Shown here: piece after piece, positions 37,339 to 46,192 of the stretch
Numbering within the stretch: the first letter of the stretch is position 1
How the letters are laid out: the number at the start of each line of letters is the position of its first letter
Source of the DNA: Flammeovirgaceae bacterium UBA976
GTDB taxonomy: Bacteria; Bacteroidota; Bacteroidia; Cytophagales; Cyclobacteriaceae
Direction of reading: 5' to 3'
Length of the DNA stretch: 64,000 nt
Assembly (NCBI GenBank): GCA_002292365.1
Contig: DBBU01000054.1
Coordinates: 1 to 64,000 of the forward strand
Notes under the pieces: generated by a model
What the model was told of the DNA's origin: nothing
Database searches by the model: none
Seen by the model: the letters and a program-made list of their open reading frames with translations, nothing else
Translations under genes and position numbers: made by a program

Positions 37339-37455
37339 AATTTTTTTAATTTAAATGAAACAACCTTAATAATCAATTTAATTTTGATGAATCGGCCGGT
37401 AAATAAAATGGATATTACTTCTTGAGTTGATTTTCTTTTTGTTTTTTTGTTATAT

Positions 37456-37932
37456 ATGACGGGAGATGAACAATTATTTTTTAATGCCATAAGATCAGGA
37501 AATTTGGCCAATGTGGAACAACAGCTTACTGACCAACCACATCTCATAAATGCTAAGGATGATCGGGGTTCTAGTCCTTTGATATTGGCTTCCTATTACG
37601 ACCATATAGATCTAACAGAGACCTTGATTCAAGCAGGTGCAAAGGTTAACTTCAAAGATGCTTCGGGCAATACCGCTTTGATGGGAGTTTGTTTTAAGGG
37701 CGGTGTGGAATTGGCTGAAGTATTGATCAACGAGGGAGCGGATGTAAATTTGACCAATGCCATGGGCGCTTCAGCCCTCATCTTTGCAGCCATGTTCAAC
37801 AGAAAGAACATGGTTGAGTTATTGCTAGAAAATCAGGCAGATAAAACCATTCAAGATGCCAAAGGGATGACTGCGCTAGCCCATGCGGAAGTCAAAAAAG
37901 CCTCAGAAATAGTCAAATTACTTCAGATTTGA
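37456..37932 (+). CDS. Ankyrin-repeat protein
   Basis: A protein of about 158 residues made of four ankyrin repeats: DDRGSSPLILASYYDHIDL, DASGNTALMGVCFKGGVEL, NAMGASALIFAAMFNRKNM and DAKGMTALAHAEVKKASEI. There is no signal peptide, so it is cytosolic and binds a protein partner. ATG at 37456 is chosen over TTG at 37447. In some bacteria single ankyrin genes pair with catalases, but katG is 4 kb away and unlinked. Confidence 0.88.
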   Translation: MTGDEQLFFNAIRSGNLANVEQQLTDQPHLINAKDDRGSSPLILASYYDHIDLTETLIQAGAKVNFKDASGNTALMGVCFKGGVELAEVLINEGADVNLTNAMGASALIFAAMFNRKNMVELLLENQADKTIQDAKGMTALAHAEVKKASEIVKLLQI

Positions 37933-38039
37933 ATTATAAAAATGGGCACGTGTATTTTGCCTTTTTTACTTCTATCAATTCAAAATCTTGAAACCAAGAT
38001 TTTCTTCAACGTCATTTTTGTTCTAGCTTCGCTGCTGAA

Positions 38040-39284
38040 GTGAAATTATTATACGATTTAACGATATACATTTATTTTTTCTTGTTGAGGTGCGTAGCCC
38101 CTTTCAATGAGAAGGCTTCCGCTTTTCTTTCGGGTCGTCAGCATTTCTTTTGGCTGGAGATTCCAGAAAAGGACTCTCAAACTATGAGGTACTGGTTCCA
38201 TGTGTCATCACTTGGAGAATTTGAGCAATGCCGACCCGTCATAGAGGCCCTTAAAAAAGAGCAGCTTCCTATTGAAATTATCTTGACTTTTTTTTCGCCC
38301 TCTGGGTATGAAGTTCAAAAAAATTATGAGAAGGCTGATTGGGTTGGCTATATACCCATAGACCAATACCCATTGGCTTTTCAATTTATTCAACAAATAA
38401 ACCCTGATCAGGCGATTTTCGTAAAGTATGAATTTTGGCTCAATCACCTCCAAGCCTGCTTTGATCTTCAAATACCTGTCGTTTTCTTTTCAGTCATTTT
38501 TAGAACCAACCATATCTATTTTGGTATCGCTCGTAAGTTGTATGAAAAGTATTTTAGATCGGTGACCCAATTTTTTGTTCAAGATCAGAAATCTGCAGAT
38601 TTACTACTTCAACTAGGGGTAAGTCAGGTTAATGTGGTAGGAGATACGCGTTTTGATCGGGTGATAACCATAGCCGACCAAGCCAAGTCATTACCTTTGA
38701 TCGAACGCTTTGCTCAGCAAGAGCAGGTATGGGTGTTGGGCAGTGTGTGGCCGGCCGATATGGATGTTTTGTCGTCTTTCATTCTGAAAGAAGCAGCTAA
38801 GAACACCCAATTTATCTTGGCACCTCACAGTATCAGTGCTGACAGCATTGATTATTTTCAAAAACGCTTTCCAAAAGCGATCCGCTATTCCCAGATTGCT
38901 GATAGGGTCGATTTGAAGGAGTCGAGCATATTGATTTTAGACACAATAGGGCTCTTGTCAGCGACCTATAAGTATGCCAACTATGCCTATGTGGGAGGGG
39001 CCTTTGGCGCAGGTTTACACAATACGATCGAGGCTGCTGTGTTTGGGATTCCCATTTTCTTTGGTCGCAGTCCTCGAAACCTTAAATTTAATGAATGCCA
39101 AGAATTGATTTTTGAAGGGGCAGCTTTTGATTTTGATGATTTACCAGAGTTTATGTCTCATTTCGAGTTACTTAATTCAGATCCATTAAATCATCAAAAA
39201 GCCGCAGATGCGGCATTTACCTATACGCGTTCCCGCCAGGGGGCAACAGCGCGTATTGTTGACTATATAACGAAAAGATTTTAA
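38040..39284 (+). CDS. waaA: 3-deoxy-D-manno-octulosonic acid (Kdo) transferase
   Basis: A 414-residue GT30-family glycosyltransferase with an N-terminal membrane-association helix (LLYDLTIYIYFFLLR). WFHVSSLGEFEQCRPVI is the family's catalytic-Glu region, and the C-terminal donor-binding region contains YVGGAFGAGLHNTIEAAVFG and FFGRSPRN. It adds Kdo to lipid A precursor on the cytoplasmic side of the inner membrane. It starts with GTG at 38040 and ends directly against rsgA (0 bases between), so the pair is probably cotranscribed. A CATTTTTG sequence near 38018 is a near-match to a -7 box. Confidence 0.93.
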   Translation: MKLLYDLTIYIYFFLLRCVAPFNEKASAFLSGRQHFFWLEIPEKDSQTMRYWFHVSSLGEFEQCRPVIEALKKEQLPIEIILTFFSPSGYEVQKNYEKADWVGYIPIDQYPLAFQFIQQINPDQAIFVKYEFWLNHLQACFDLQIPVVFFSVIFRTNHIYFGIARKLYEKYFRSVTQFFVQDQKSADLLLQLGVSQVNVVGDTRFDRVITIADQAKSLPLIERFAQQEQVWVLGSVWPADMDVLSSFILKEAAKNTQFILAPHSISADSIDYFQKRFPKAIRYSQIADRVDLKESSILILDTIGLLSATYKYANYAYVGGAFGAGLHNTIEAAVFGIPIFFGRSPRNLKFNECQELIFEGAAFDFDDLPEFMSHFELLNSDPLNHQKAADAAFTYTRSRQGATARIVDYITKRF

Positions 39285-40196
39285 GTGGACGGAGTCATTA
39301 TCAAATCAACAGGTTCTTGGTATTTAGTGCGCTTGCAGGATGGCAAAGAAGTGAAGGCCCGACTACTTGGTAGATTCAAACTTGAAAATAAAAAGATTTC
39401 TAATCCCATTGCGGTAGGGGATAAAGTTGAACTGCTTCCTGAAGCTGAAAATTTCATCATTGAGGTCATTACACCTAGAAAAAACTACATCGTCAGAAAG
39501 TCACCTAAAAAGAAACATTTCGCACACATGATCGCAGCCAATGTAGACCAGGCTGTTTTGATTGCGTCTCAAAAACGACCGAGGACCAGTTTAGGTTTCA
39601 TTGATCGTTTTCTAGTGACTTTGGAGGCTTTTCGAATACCTGGTTATCTCTTGATTAATAAGTCTGATTTGTATTCAAAAGAAGAGCAAGTGGCATTGCG
39701 AGGCATTATGGAATTATATGAATCCATCGGTTATCAAACGATGATGACTTCTTTTATCGAGGGGTTGCCGGATCGAGTAGGAGATTGGCTTCAAGCTAAA
39801 ACCACACTGTTATCAGGTCATTCAGGTTCTGGAAAATCTACTTTGATCAATCTATTACAACCTAATGCCCATCAACAAATTGGTGAAATTTCAGATTTTG
39901 CCGATAAAGGGGTGCACACGACTACTTTTGCTGAAATGTTTTCACTCGATGCTGATACACATGTCATTGATACTCCGGGTATAAAAGAATTGGGACTGGC
40001 CGAAATTACGGCTGAAGAATTATCTCATTATTTCCCTGAAATGAGGAACCTAATGGGCCAATGTAAATTCAATAATTGCCGGCATGTAGATGAGCCCTCC
40101 TGTGCAGTACAGGAAGCTGTACAATCAGGTCATATTGCCTTGAGTAGATTTGAAAGTTATTTAAGCATGATGCAAGAGGATGACAATAGGCGCTAA
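39285..40196 (+). CDS. rsgA: Ribosome-small-subunit maturation GTPase RsgA
   Basis: A 303-residue circularly permuted GTPase. An N-terminal OB-fold (about 1-65) is followed by the G4-like NKSD, then the P-loop GHSGSGKST, the G3 DTPG (IDTPGIKELG) and a C-terminal zinc knuckle (CKFNNCRHVDEPSC). The order G4-G1-G3 is diagnostic of RsgA/YjeQ. It assists 30S subunit assembly. It starts with GTG at 39285, immediately after the waaA stop, suggesting coupling. Confidence 0.96.
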   Translation: MDGVIIKSTGSWYLVRLQDGKEVKARLLGRFKLENKKISNPIAVGDKVELLPEAENFIIEVITPRKNYIVRKSPKKKHFAHMIAANVDQAVLIASQKRPRTSLGFIDRFLVTLEAFRIPGYLLINKSDLYSKEEQVALRGIMELYESIGYQTMMTSFIEGLPDRVGDWLQAKTTLLSGHSGSGKSTLINLLQPNAHQQIGEISDFADKGVHTTTFAEMFSLDADTHVIDTPGIKELGLAEITAEELSHYFPEMRNLMGQCKFNNCRHVDEPSCAVQEAVQSGHIALSRFESYLSMMQEDDNRR

Positions 40197-40396
40197 TGGT
40201 TAAAATAAAAGATATGATGACCTATATTGATTTGGATGTACAAAGTAGACATTAAATTTTCGGTGATTTTTTCAGACATTGTGACCGTTTCCTTGCCAGT
40301 GCACAGCTGTCTCCTTTATACTAACGCGAGATTGACAAATTTTGATTGACCTGTTCAAATAATTTACAAAGACTTCTTAAGGGATCTAATTGACTG

Positions 40397-41568
40397 TTAT
40401 TGGGAAGCAGCAACGATAGTAGTGGCAATATCAGCAAAGTCCCAGCTGAGGTCATTGCGGTTGAGCAATCTAAAATTACCCCCATCATCCCATAAATGGT
40501 CAGCAGTCTTCGTGCGGCAGCTTCTTGTGCATAGAAGTCGGCATAATTAATCCTACTTTGCAAGGTGTTGGCTTCTATGGTGCCCCATTCTCCCAATATC
40601 ACGGGTCTATTCCGCTCGATGATCCATTTTTGTTTGATTTTGTCCAATTCAGCGGTCAGTTCAGATTTATCCCTTGCGGATCCCCAAGTGACGGCAGCTT
40701 CTCCGGCAAATTGCCAAGGAAAATAGCTATGTAAAGAAATGATTATTTTCTCATCATCATTGGGGATGGTCAATTCTTCCATCGCAATGGGAATGGTACT
40801 TTCAGCCCAGAATGTGATCATGATGTGCCTCTTTTCGTTATTTCCGCCCGTGGCTCTAATGGCATCTACGGCTGCTTTGTGAAAACCGTTTATATAGTCA
40901 CGGCCCTCAGAGTTTCCCCCAGACCATTCCTCAGTAATACCTTCAATTCGGGGCTCATTCAGGGTTTCAAAAATTAATGAATTGTTATAATCTTGAAAGA
41001 AGTTGGCTACTTGGGTCCAAAGAGTACTCAATCTATCTGCACTCTCTTGTGCTTCTGAAGCCATTGGTTTTATCCAGCTATTGTCATGATGCACGTCAAT
41101 TATGACATACATTTTATTTTGAAAACCAAAATTTACTACTCTTTTTATTTCTGTGAGATAATAAGGATCGATTTTGTAAGGGTCCAGTTCAACTTGATTT
41201 GGACCCTACGTGATGGGTATTCTTAATGTTGAAAATCCCATAGCTTTTACCTCGTCAATCATCGCCTTAGAGGGAATGGGATTGCCCCAATAGGTTTTGT
41301 CTTTTGATTCTACATCAAAGCTATTTCCTGAATTCCAACCTACCACCATTTCGGCAACCAAATCAAAGGAGCTGATATCACGAGCCGTTCCAATTCCTGG
41401 CTTTTGTGCTTCCGCTTCCTCAGATATTTGCTCTGTGGATTCCTTTGGATCAAGAGATTCATTTTCGTTATTGCAGGCTGTGAATTGCAGTAAGAATAAA
41501 AATGAAAGCATGGGAATGAATAATGATTTTGGATCAAACGTATTTTGAAAAAAAATAAACGAGTTCAT
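40397..41568 (-). pseudogene. Broken GH5-family endoglucanase lipoprotein
   Basis: The ancestral product was a lipoprotein (LLQFTAC) with a GH5 cellulase domain of about 390 codons. An in-frame TAG (41208-41206) follows TLRIPIT, where the family has Trp (TW), consistent with one TGG-to-TAG change; the frame continues normally with DPYKIDPYYL and MYVIIDVHHD. The acid/base Glu (ETLNEP) and nucleophile Glu (ILGEWGT) survive. Near 40490-40505 a frameshift occurs: the other frame restores the expected ending HLWDDGGNFRLLNRND, with a stop at 40399-40397. Two independent lesions mean the enzyme is not made intact. Confidence 0.88.
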
Positions 41569-41953
41569 ATTTTTTTATGAATTTTACTAGAGTCTTTTTA
41601 CAGTGATATTCTATTTAAGTTAAATTACCATTTTAGTAAGGGATAAATAATATTAGTTTCTGAAAACATCATATTATGTAATAAACAATTAAATTTTTGA
41701 TTTTAAATAGGAACTTAGTTAATCATTTTTTTTAATACATTTATTTTGGTGATAAAGAAAAAATTGCCACTTATACCAATCGATAGTCAATCGATATGAT
41801 TTCAGCTTTTGAATAATAGTTTACTTGGCCTACCGCATTTTTACTATTTCTCAATGAAGGTTTTTATGGAGCAAGATCCATTCCTTAAGATTTTAGGTCT
41901 GATCTTTTTATTTCGAATAATGCGGTGTTTATTTGCTCGTCAACCTTTCCTCT
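41569..41953. other. AT-rich intergenic region between GH5 pseudogene and TPR gene
   Basis: No supported gene lies here. There is a 9-bp direct repeat CAATCGATA (41777-41785 and 41788-41796), 11 bases apart and each containing the palindrome ATCGAT, which could be a regulator site. A 38-codon frame at 41855 is not convincing. Confidence 0.4.
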
Positions 41954-43081
41954 ATGCATCTTATTAAAGTTTTTTTTATTGCCTTATTTTTTCACGTAAC
42001 CTTTCAAGCGAACAGTCAATATGGCTTATTTGATCATCCTGAAGCCATGAAGTTAGTGAGTCAAGGAACTGAAAAGATCTATAAACTTGATGTGGATTCA
42101 GCTTTGTATTATATAAGGAAGCTACATAAATTAATACCTAATCATCCTGTGGTTCCTTCAATGGAGGCTTTTTTAATTCAATGGGAAAATATACCCATCA
42201 TAGAAGGACCAACATTTGTAAGATTCGAAGCCAAACTCAGAGAAGCGATTGCAGCAGCCGAAAATCTTAATCCTTTAGACCCCTATGATGAAGAGTCCGT
42301 TTTTTTTGAATTGGCTACTCGGGGACTGCTAGCAGAACATTATGCTGAAAACAAAAAGTATTTCGAGGCCATTAATGAAGCCAATAAAATGTACGGTTTG
42401 ATTAAAAAAGGGTTTGACTTAGTTGACGATAATCCAGAGTTTTTATTTACAACGGGGCTTTACAATTATTTTAGAATAATGTATCCTGAGAGGCATCCCA
42501 TTTATGCCCCTGTAGCTATTTTTTTTAAAAAAGGAGATAAAGAGTTGGGACTAGAACAGATGGTCATGTCCACCGAGATAGCCATAATTTCTCAGATCGA
42601 GGCCTCTGTTTATCTGTCCTATATCTATTTGCGTTATGAGCAAACCCCGGAAAAAGCACTTATCTTACTTCAAGGTCTGGTCAAAAAATATCCAAATAAT
42701 TACTATCTTTTATCCAAATTTTTGGAAGCTGCTTACGCTACGCGGCAATACGATCAAATCATGCCTTGGATGGTTGATACGCTAATCAATACAGATCGAA
42801 CATATTATAAAATGATAGGTTACATCTTCAGAGCCACTTATCTTGAATTTGTAGAGAAAGAGACAAAAGAGGCCTATATTTATTATGGAATGGGAGTGGG
42901 AATTGGTAATGAAATATTAAATCACGGGGAATACTTTAAAAGTGTAGGCTATTTAGGCCTTGGACGACTCAGTCAACAATTTGGCAATGTAAATACAGCT
43001 AAATCCTATTATAATTTATGTTTGAAGTATGCCGAAACTGAGGATATTGAAAAGGCAGCTCATTTGGGCTTAAAGCTATGA
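41954..43081 (+). CDS. Exported TPR-like protein of unknown function
   Basis: A protein of about 375 residues with a signal peptide (MHLIKVFFIALFFHVTFQ, cleavage near ANSQ). A helical body of degenerate tetratricopeptide units follows: paired helices such as ALYYIRKLHKLIPNHPVV and ALILLQGLVKKYPNNYYLL. There is no catalytic motif. ATG at 41954 is preferred to an upstream TTG at 41933, since it starts the signal peptide. Its stop overlaps the ATG of the decayed YigZ gene (ATGA at 43078), so the two were once coupled. Function unknown; periplasmic scaffold is an inference. Confidence 0.72.
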   Translation: MHLIKVFFIALFFHVTFQANSQYGLFDHPEAMKLVSQGTEKIYKLDVDSALYYIRKLHKLIPNHPVVPSMEAFLIQWENIPIIEGPTFVRFEAKLREAIAAAENLNPLDPYDEESVFFELATRGLLAEHYAENKKYFEAINEANKMYGLIKKGFDLVDDNPEFLFTTGLYNYFRIMYPERHPIYAPVAIFFKKGDKELGLEQMVMSTEIAIISQIEASVYLSYIYLRYEQTPEKALILLQGLVKKYPNNYYLLSKFLEAAYATRQYDQIMPWMVDTLINTDRTYYKMIGYIFRATYLEFVEKETKEAYIYYGMGVGIGNEILNHGEYFKSVGYLGLGRLSQQFGNVNTAKSYYNLCLKYAETEDIEKAAHLGLKL

Positions 43082-43643
43082 AATATCTATTGATTTCTAA
43101 TCAAGGTGAAGGGTTATATAAAGAGAAGGGGGAGTAATTTTTAGTTTTGCCTATCTGCTTACTCATGCGGGTCATACCAAAAGAACTTATAGATAAAATA
43201 AAGATCCTTCATTTTGGTGCCAATCATTGTTGTTATACTTATTCATATGGTTTAGAGTCACCAATGTTAGGCATGCATGATGATGGAGAACCCAAGCACA
43301 GTACAGGAGATTCCATTTAGGTCAGATAAAGTCTTTCAATGTATCTAATGCCCTGGCCGTTGTAGTTAGTATTTTGGAGGGACTAAACTGGGAGAAGGGG
43401 GATTATCAAATGCTTATGGACAAGCGGTATTTGTGCCTTATATTGAAAAGGAGCGGTTTAAAATTTTTTACGATTACAATTAAACTAGATTACTATTAGG
43501 TTTATTTAGATTATGGTACCGAGATTATAGAAAAGAAGTATTTAGAAAAATGTTGGATGCGGGTAGATGGTAAAAAGGAAGAAGCTATGGCATTTGAGGA
43601 TCGCTTACGTCGTATATGCATTTCAATTAAACAAAGAAATTAA
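43078..43643 (+). pseudogene. Decayed YigZ/IMPACT-family gene
   Basis: The region reads as a YigZ/IMPACT protein only if the frame is changed repeatedly. An ATG at 43078 (4-base overlap with the TPR gene) gives ISNQGEGLYKEKG. Then follow, in shifted frames, IFSFAYL, ANHCCYTYSYGLESPMLG with HDDGEPKHSTGDSI, LGQIKSFNVSNALAVVV, YFGGTKLGEGGLSNAYGQAV, and finally YGTEIIEKKYLEKCWMRV to a TAA at 43641. The DDGEPxxxxG and FGGxKLGxGGLxxAY signatures are diagnostic of the family. At least four frameshifts or stops make it non-functional. Confidence 0.9.
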
Positions 43644-43981
43644 ATAAGGGAATCGCGGAGTTGCATATAATCTTCTCTTGCGGGGGTAAAGGTGTCTATA
43701 ACTGAACATGGTGTGAGTGCTTTCCCGGAGTGTAGCTCATTGGCATCAATGACCACGAGTTCTCCAGCATTGAATACTCTTGTTATGCCACTAATACACA
43801 ATTCTAGTTGACCAGAAACTACATGCGTGGTTTGAGTATTTAGATGTTTATGTAGTGGTAAAATAGAATCTTTATCTATATCCCAATATACGATGGTTAA
43901 GTCGCGAGTGTGTACCATACGGCCCATGAACCCATCCATAGGGGAGAGCACTTTTATTTTCTCAATAGTATAGCTTTGCAT
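43640..43981 (-). CDS. Small cupin-domain protein
   Basis: A 113-residue single-domain cupin. Metal-binding motif 1 is seen in LPLHKHLNTQTTHVVSG (two His, with a further His in place of Glu) and motif 2 in VVIDANELHSGKAL. No partner enzyme is fused. It ends inside the last codon of the YigZ remnant on the opposite strand and lies 5 bases after the exonuclease gene, so it is probably its operon partner. Ligand or reaction unknown; mannose-isomerase-like, dioxygenase or sensor roles are all possible. Confidence 0.75.
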   Translation of the reverse strand: MQSYTIEKIKVLSPMDGFMGRMVHTRDLTIVYWDIDKDSILPLHKHLNTQTTHVVSGQLELCISGITRVFNAGELVVIDANELHSGKALTPCSVIDTFTPAREDYMQLRDSLI

Positions 43982-43986
43982 CTAGA

Positions 43987-44571
43987 TTAAATATATCCTT
44001 TTTTTAATAATAATACATACATTTCATAGCAGACCCAGGCGTCTGTAGCAGCATATTGCTGTTGACCTTGAGTCAGCACTGTGTTTTCCCAGTTTGACAC
44101 TTGCTGATTTTTTGAAACACGTTTCTCAAGAAGGATACCAACCAGATTTCTGATACCAATTTTTTCCACTCCTAGGGTAGGCACAAGATCATTTAAGTCG
44201 ATACAGTTGTGTTGAGTAAAAGGCTTAATTTGTTTAAGTCCGACAAAATCATCGCGCATACCTACTCCAATTTTCGTAATCTTACTAGATTCAAAAAGAG
44301 CAATAATATCATCATGAAGGCCTATTTTATTGATTCGAAATAAAAAGACTTCTGTAGCTGTGCTCAATTGAATCAATGCCGTTGAGTGGTATTGCCCTTT
44401 TTTAAAAGTGGGTTTTTTCTCTGTATCAAAACCGATTATGTCTTGACTACTTAATCTCTTGATAGCTAGAAACATTGATTTATGATCATTGATCACGTGA
44501 ATGGGACCTTCGAATTTGATGAGGGGAAATTGTGCGATTTCCTCTTTGGTTATCGATAATGGAAAGGTCAT
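43987..44571 (-). CDS. DEDD-type 3'-5' exonuclease domain protein (RNase D-like)
   Basis: A 194-residue protein consisting of one DnaQ/RNase D-like exonuclease fold. Metal ligands are visible as IGFDTEKKP (Exo I), GVGMRDDFVGLK and the NLVGILL region (Exo II), and YAATDAWVCYEMY (Exo III, DEDDy type). It lacks HRDC domains of full RNase D. It could trim RNA or DNA 3' ends. It lies 14 bases from the NhaC gene upstream and 5 bases from the cupin gene downstream. Confidence 0.85.
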   Translation of the reverse strand: MTFPLSITKEEIAQFPLIKFEGPIHVINDHKSMFLAIKRLSSQDIIGFDTEKKPTFKKGQYHSTALIQLSTATEVFLFRINKIGLHDDIIALFESSKITKIGVGMRDDFVGLKQIKPFTQHNCIDLNDLVPTLGVEKIGIRNLVGILLEKRVSKNQQVSNWENTVLTQGQQQYAATDAWVCYEMYVLLLKKGYI

Positions 44572-44585
44572 AATGGACGATCTGG

Positions 44586-46013
44586 TTAAGTTAATTTTCT
44601 AAGTTTAATATTGGCGTAGGCAAAAATGATACTCATGACGGGACTGATGATGTTGAAAAAACAAAAGGGCAGATACGTCAATGTGGCCACACCCAAGACA
44701 TTGGCATGGTAAGCACCACAGGTATTCCAAGGAACTAATACGCTGGTAACCGTTCCTGAATCTTCCAAGGTACGACTTAAATTCTCTGGAGCTAATCCCT
44801 TTTTTTTGTAGGTATCCGCATACATTCTTCCAGGGATTACGATAGCTAAATATTGATCTGATGCTGTGATATTGAAAAACACACAAGTTCCGACGGTAGA
44901 GGACACTAAAGATCCAACGGAGCTGACTAAGGTTAATACTGTTTCTGCAATTTTTTTGAGGAAGCCGGCCTTTTCCATTACGCCACCAAAAACCATCGCA
45001 GAAAGAATTAGCCAAATGGTTCCAAGCATTCCAGACATACCTTTTGAATGTAAAAGTTCGGTAACTATGTCGTTGCTGGTCACAATAGACAAACTTCCAT
45101 AAAGCGCTTTCATAATGCCTATATACATGGCTCTCATATCGGTACCACCCCCAATTTCTGCTACCATGTTGGGTTGAAAAATTAAGGCAAAGATACCCCC
45201 CATTAATGCACCGGCAAGTAAGGCGGGGAGGGCGTTTACTTTTTTAACAATTAAAAAAATAACCATTATCGGAACTAAAAAGAGCCATCCACTTATTTCG
45301 AATTTCTCAGTAATGGCACTAAGAATTAAGTCAGTTTGCGCAGTTTCAAGTTGACCATCAAATCTCAATCCAATGGTCAGGAAAATAATAAGGGTAATGG
45401 TGATTGAAGGAACAGTGGTATAAGCCATGTACTTGATGTGGGTGAAAAGATCTGTTCCTGCCATGGCAGGTGCTAAGTTGGTCGTGTCTGATAAAGGAGA
45501 CATCTTGTCACCAAAATAAGCCCCTGATAAAACGGCTCCAGCAATCATTCCTTCTTGAATGCCCATTGCTTTACCTATACCTATCAAAGCAATACCGACC
45601 GTGGCTGCAGTGGTCCAGCTACTACCTGTTGCCATAGAAACGATAATGCACACGATGCATGCCGCAAAAAGGAAAATATTTGGGTTCAATATTTGAAGGC
45701 CATAATAGATCATCGCTGGTACGACACCACTCAGTAACCAGGTCCCTGTGAGTGCACCGATCATCAGCAATATGAGCATTGAGCTCATTGCTGAGCTGAT
45801 ACTTTTTACGATTCCAGCACGTAAATCAAGCCATTTAAAACCATTCTGACCAGCTACGATGGCAGCAACTGCTGCAGAGAGTATCAGTATAATTTGGTTA
45901 GATCCGTCTAAAGCACTGTCACCAAATATGAAGACATTAATAGAGATAAAAATGACTAAAAATATTACAGGTATAAAAGCTTTGACGATGGTCGGATCTT
46001 TAGATTGAGGCAT
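44586..46013 (-). CDS. nhaC: NhaC-family Na+/H+ antiporter
   Basis: A 475-residue inner-membrane protein with about eleven hydrophobic segments. The family's conserved central stretch is visible: MATGSSWTTAATVGIALIG followed by GAYFGDKMSPLSDTTNLAP, the NhaC signature with the acidic GDKxSPLSDTT. It exchanges Na+ for protons, or in relatives malate/lactate. It is the first gene of a three-gene minus-strand unit (antiporter, exonuclease, cupin). A Na+-linked lifestyle fits a marine or brackish host, but this is only suggestive. Confidence 0.92.
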   Translation of the reverse strand: MPQSKDPTIVKAFIPVIFLVIFISINVFIFGDSALDGSNQIILILSAAVAAIVAGQNGFKWLDLRAGIVKSISSAMSSMLILLMIGALTGTWLLSGVVPAMIYYGLQILNPNIFLFAACIVCIIVSMATGSSWTTAATVGIALIGIGKAMGIQEGMIAGAVLSGAYFGDKMSPLSDTTNLAPAMAGTDLFTHIKYMAYTTVPSITITLIIFLTIGLRFDGQLETAQTDLILSAITEKFEISGWLFLVPIMVIFLIVKKVNALPALLAGALMGGIFALIFQPNMVAEIGGGTDMRAMYIGIMKALYGSLSIVTSNDIVTELLHSKGMSGMLGTIWLILSAMVFGGVMEKAGFLKKIAETVLTLVSSVGSLVSSTVGTCVFFNITASDQYLAIVIPGRMYADTYKKKGLAPENLSRTLEDSGTVTSVLVPWNTCGAYHANVLGVATLTYLPFCFFNIISPVMSIIFAYANIKLRKLT

Positions 46014-46192
46014 AGATTAAATTTGATGAGCACACAAATTAACAAAAATCTTCAGAAGAATGGTCTAAATGGATCAATACCCGTATTTTTAAAGGCTAAT
46101 TGAGGCTATTTGCTGTTCTAAGATCATATTTTGCTAGTTGGATATATTTTTGATGGCGCCAAATAGCGGTCATCAATTGCAGGGCTCAATTG

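Noticed and set aside
41855..41971. 38-codon frame starting MKVFMEQDPF upstream of the TPR gene
   Set aside because: It overlaps the start of the TPR gene, lacks a promoter box or ribosome site, and the composition is not persuasive.
43078..43640. Interpretation of this interval as plain non-coding DNA
   Set aside because: Frame-by-frame reading shows successive YigZ/IMPACT signature motifs in correct order.
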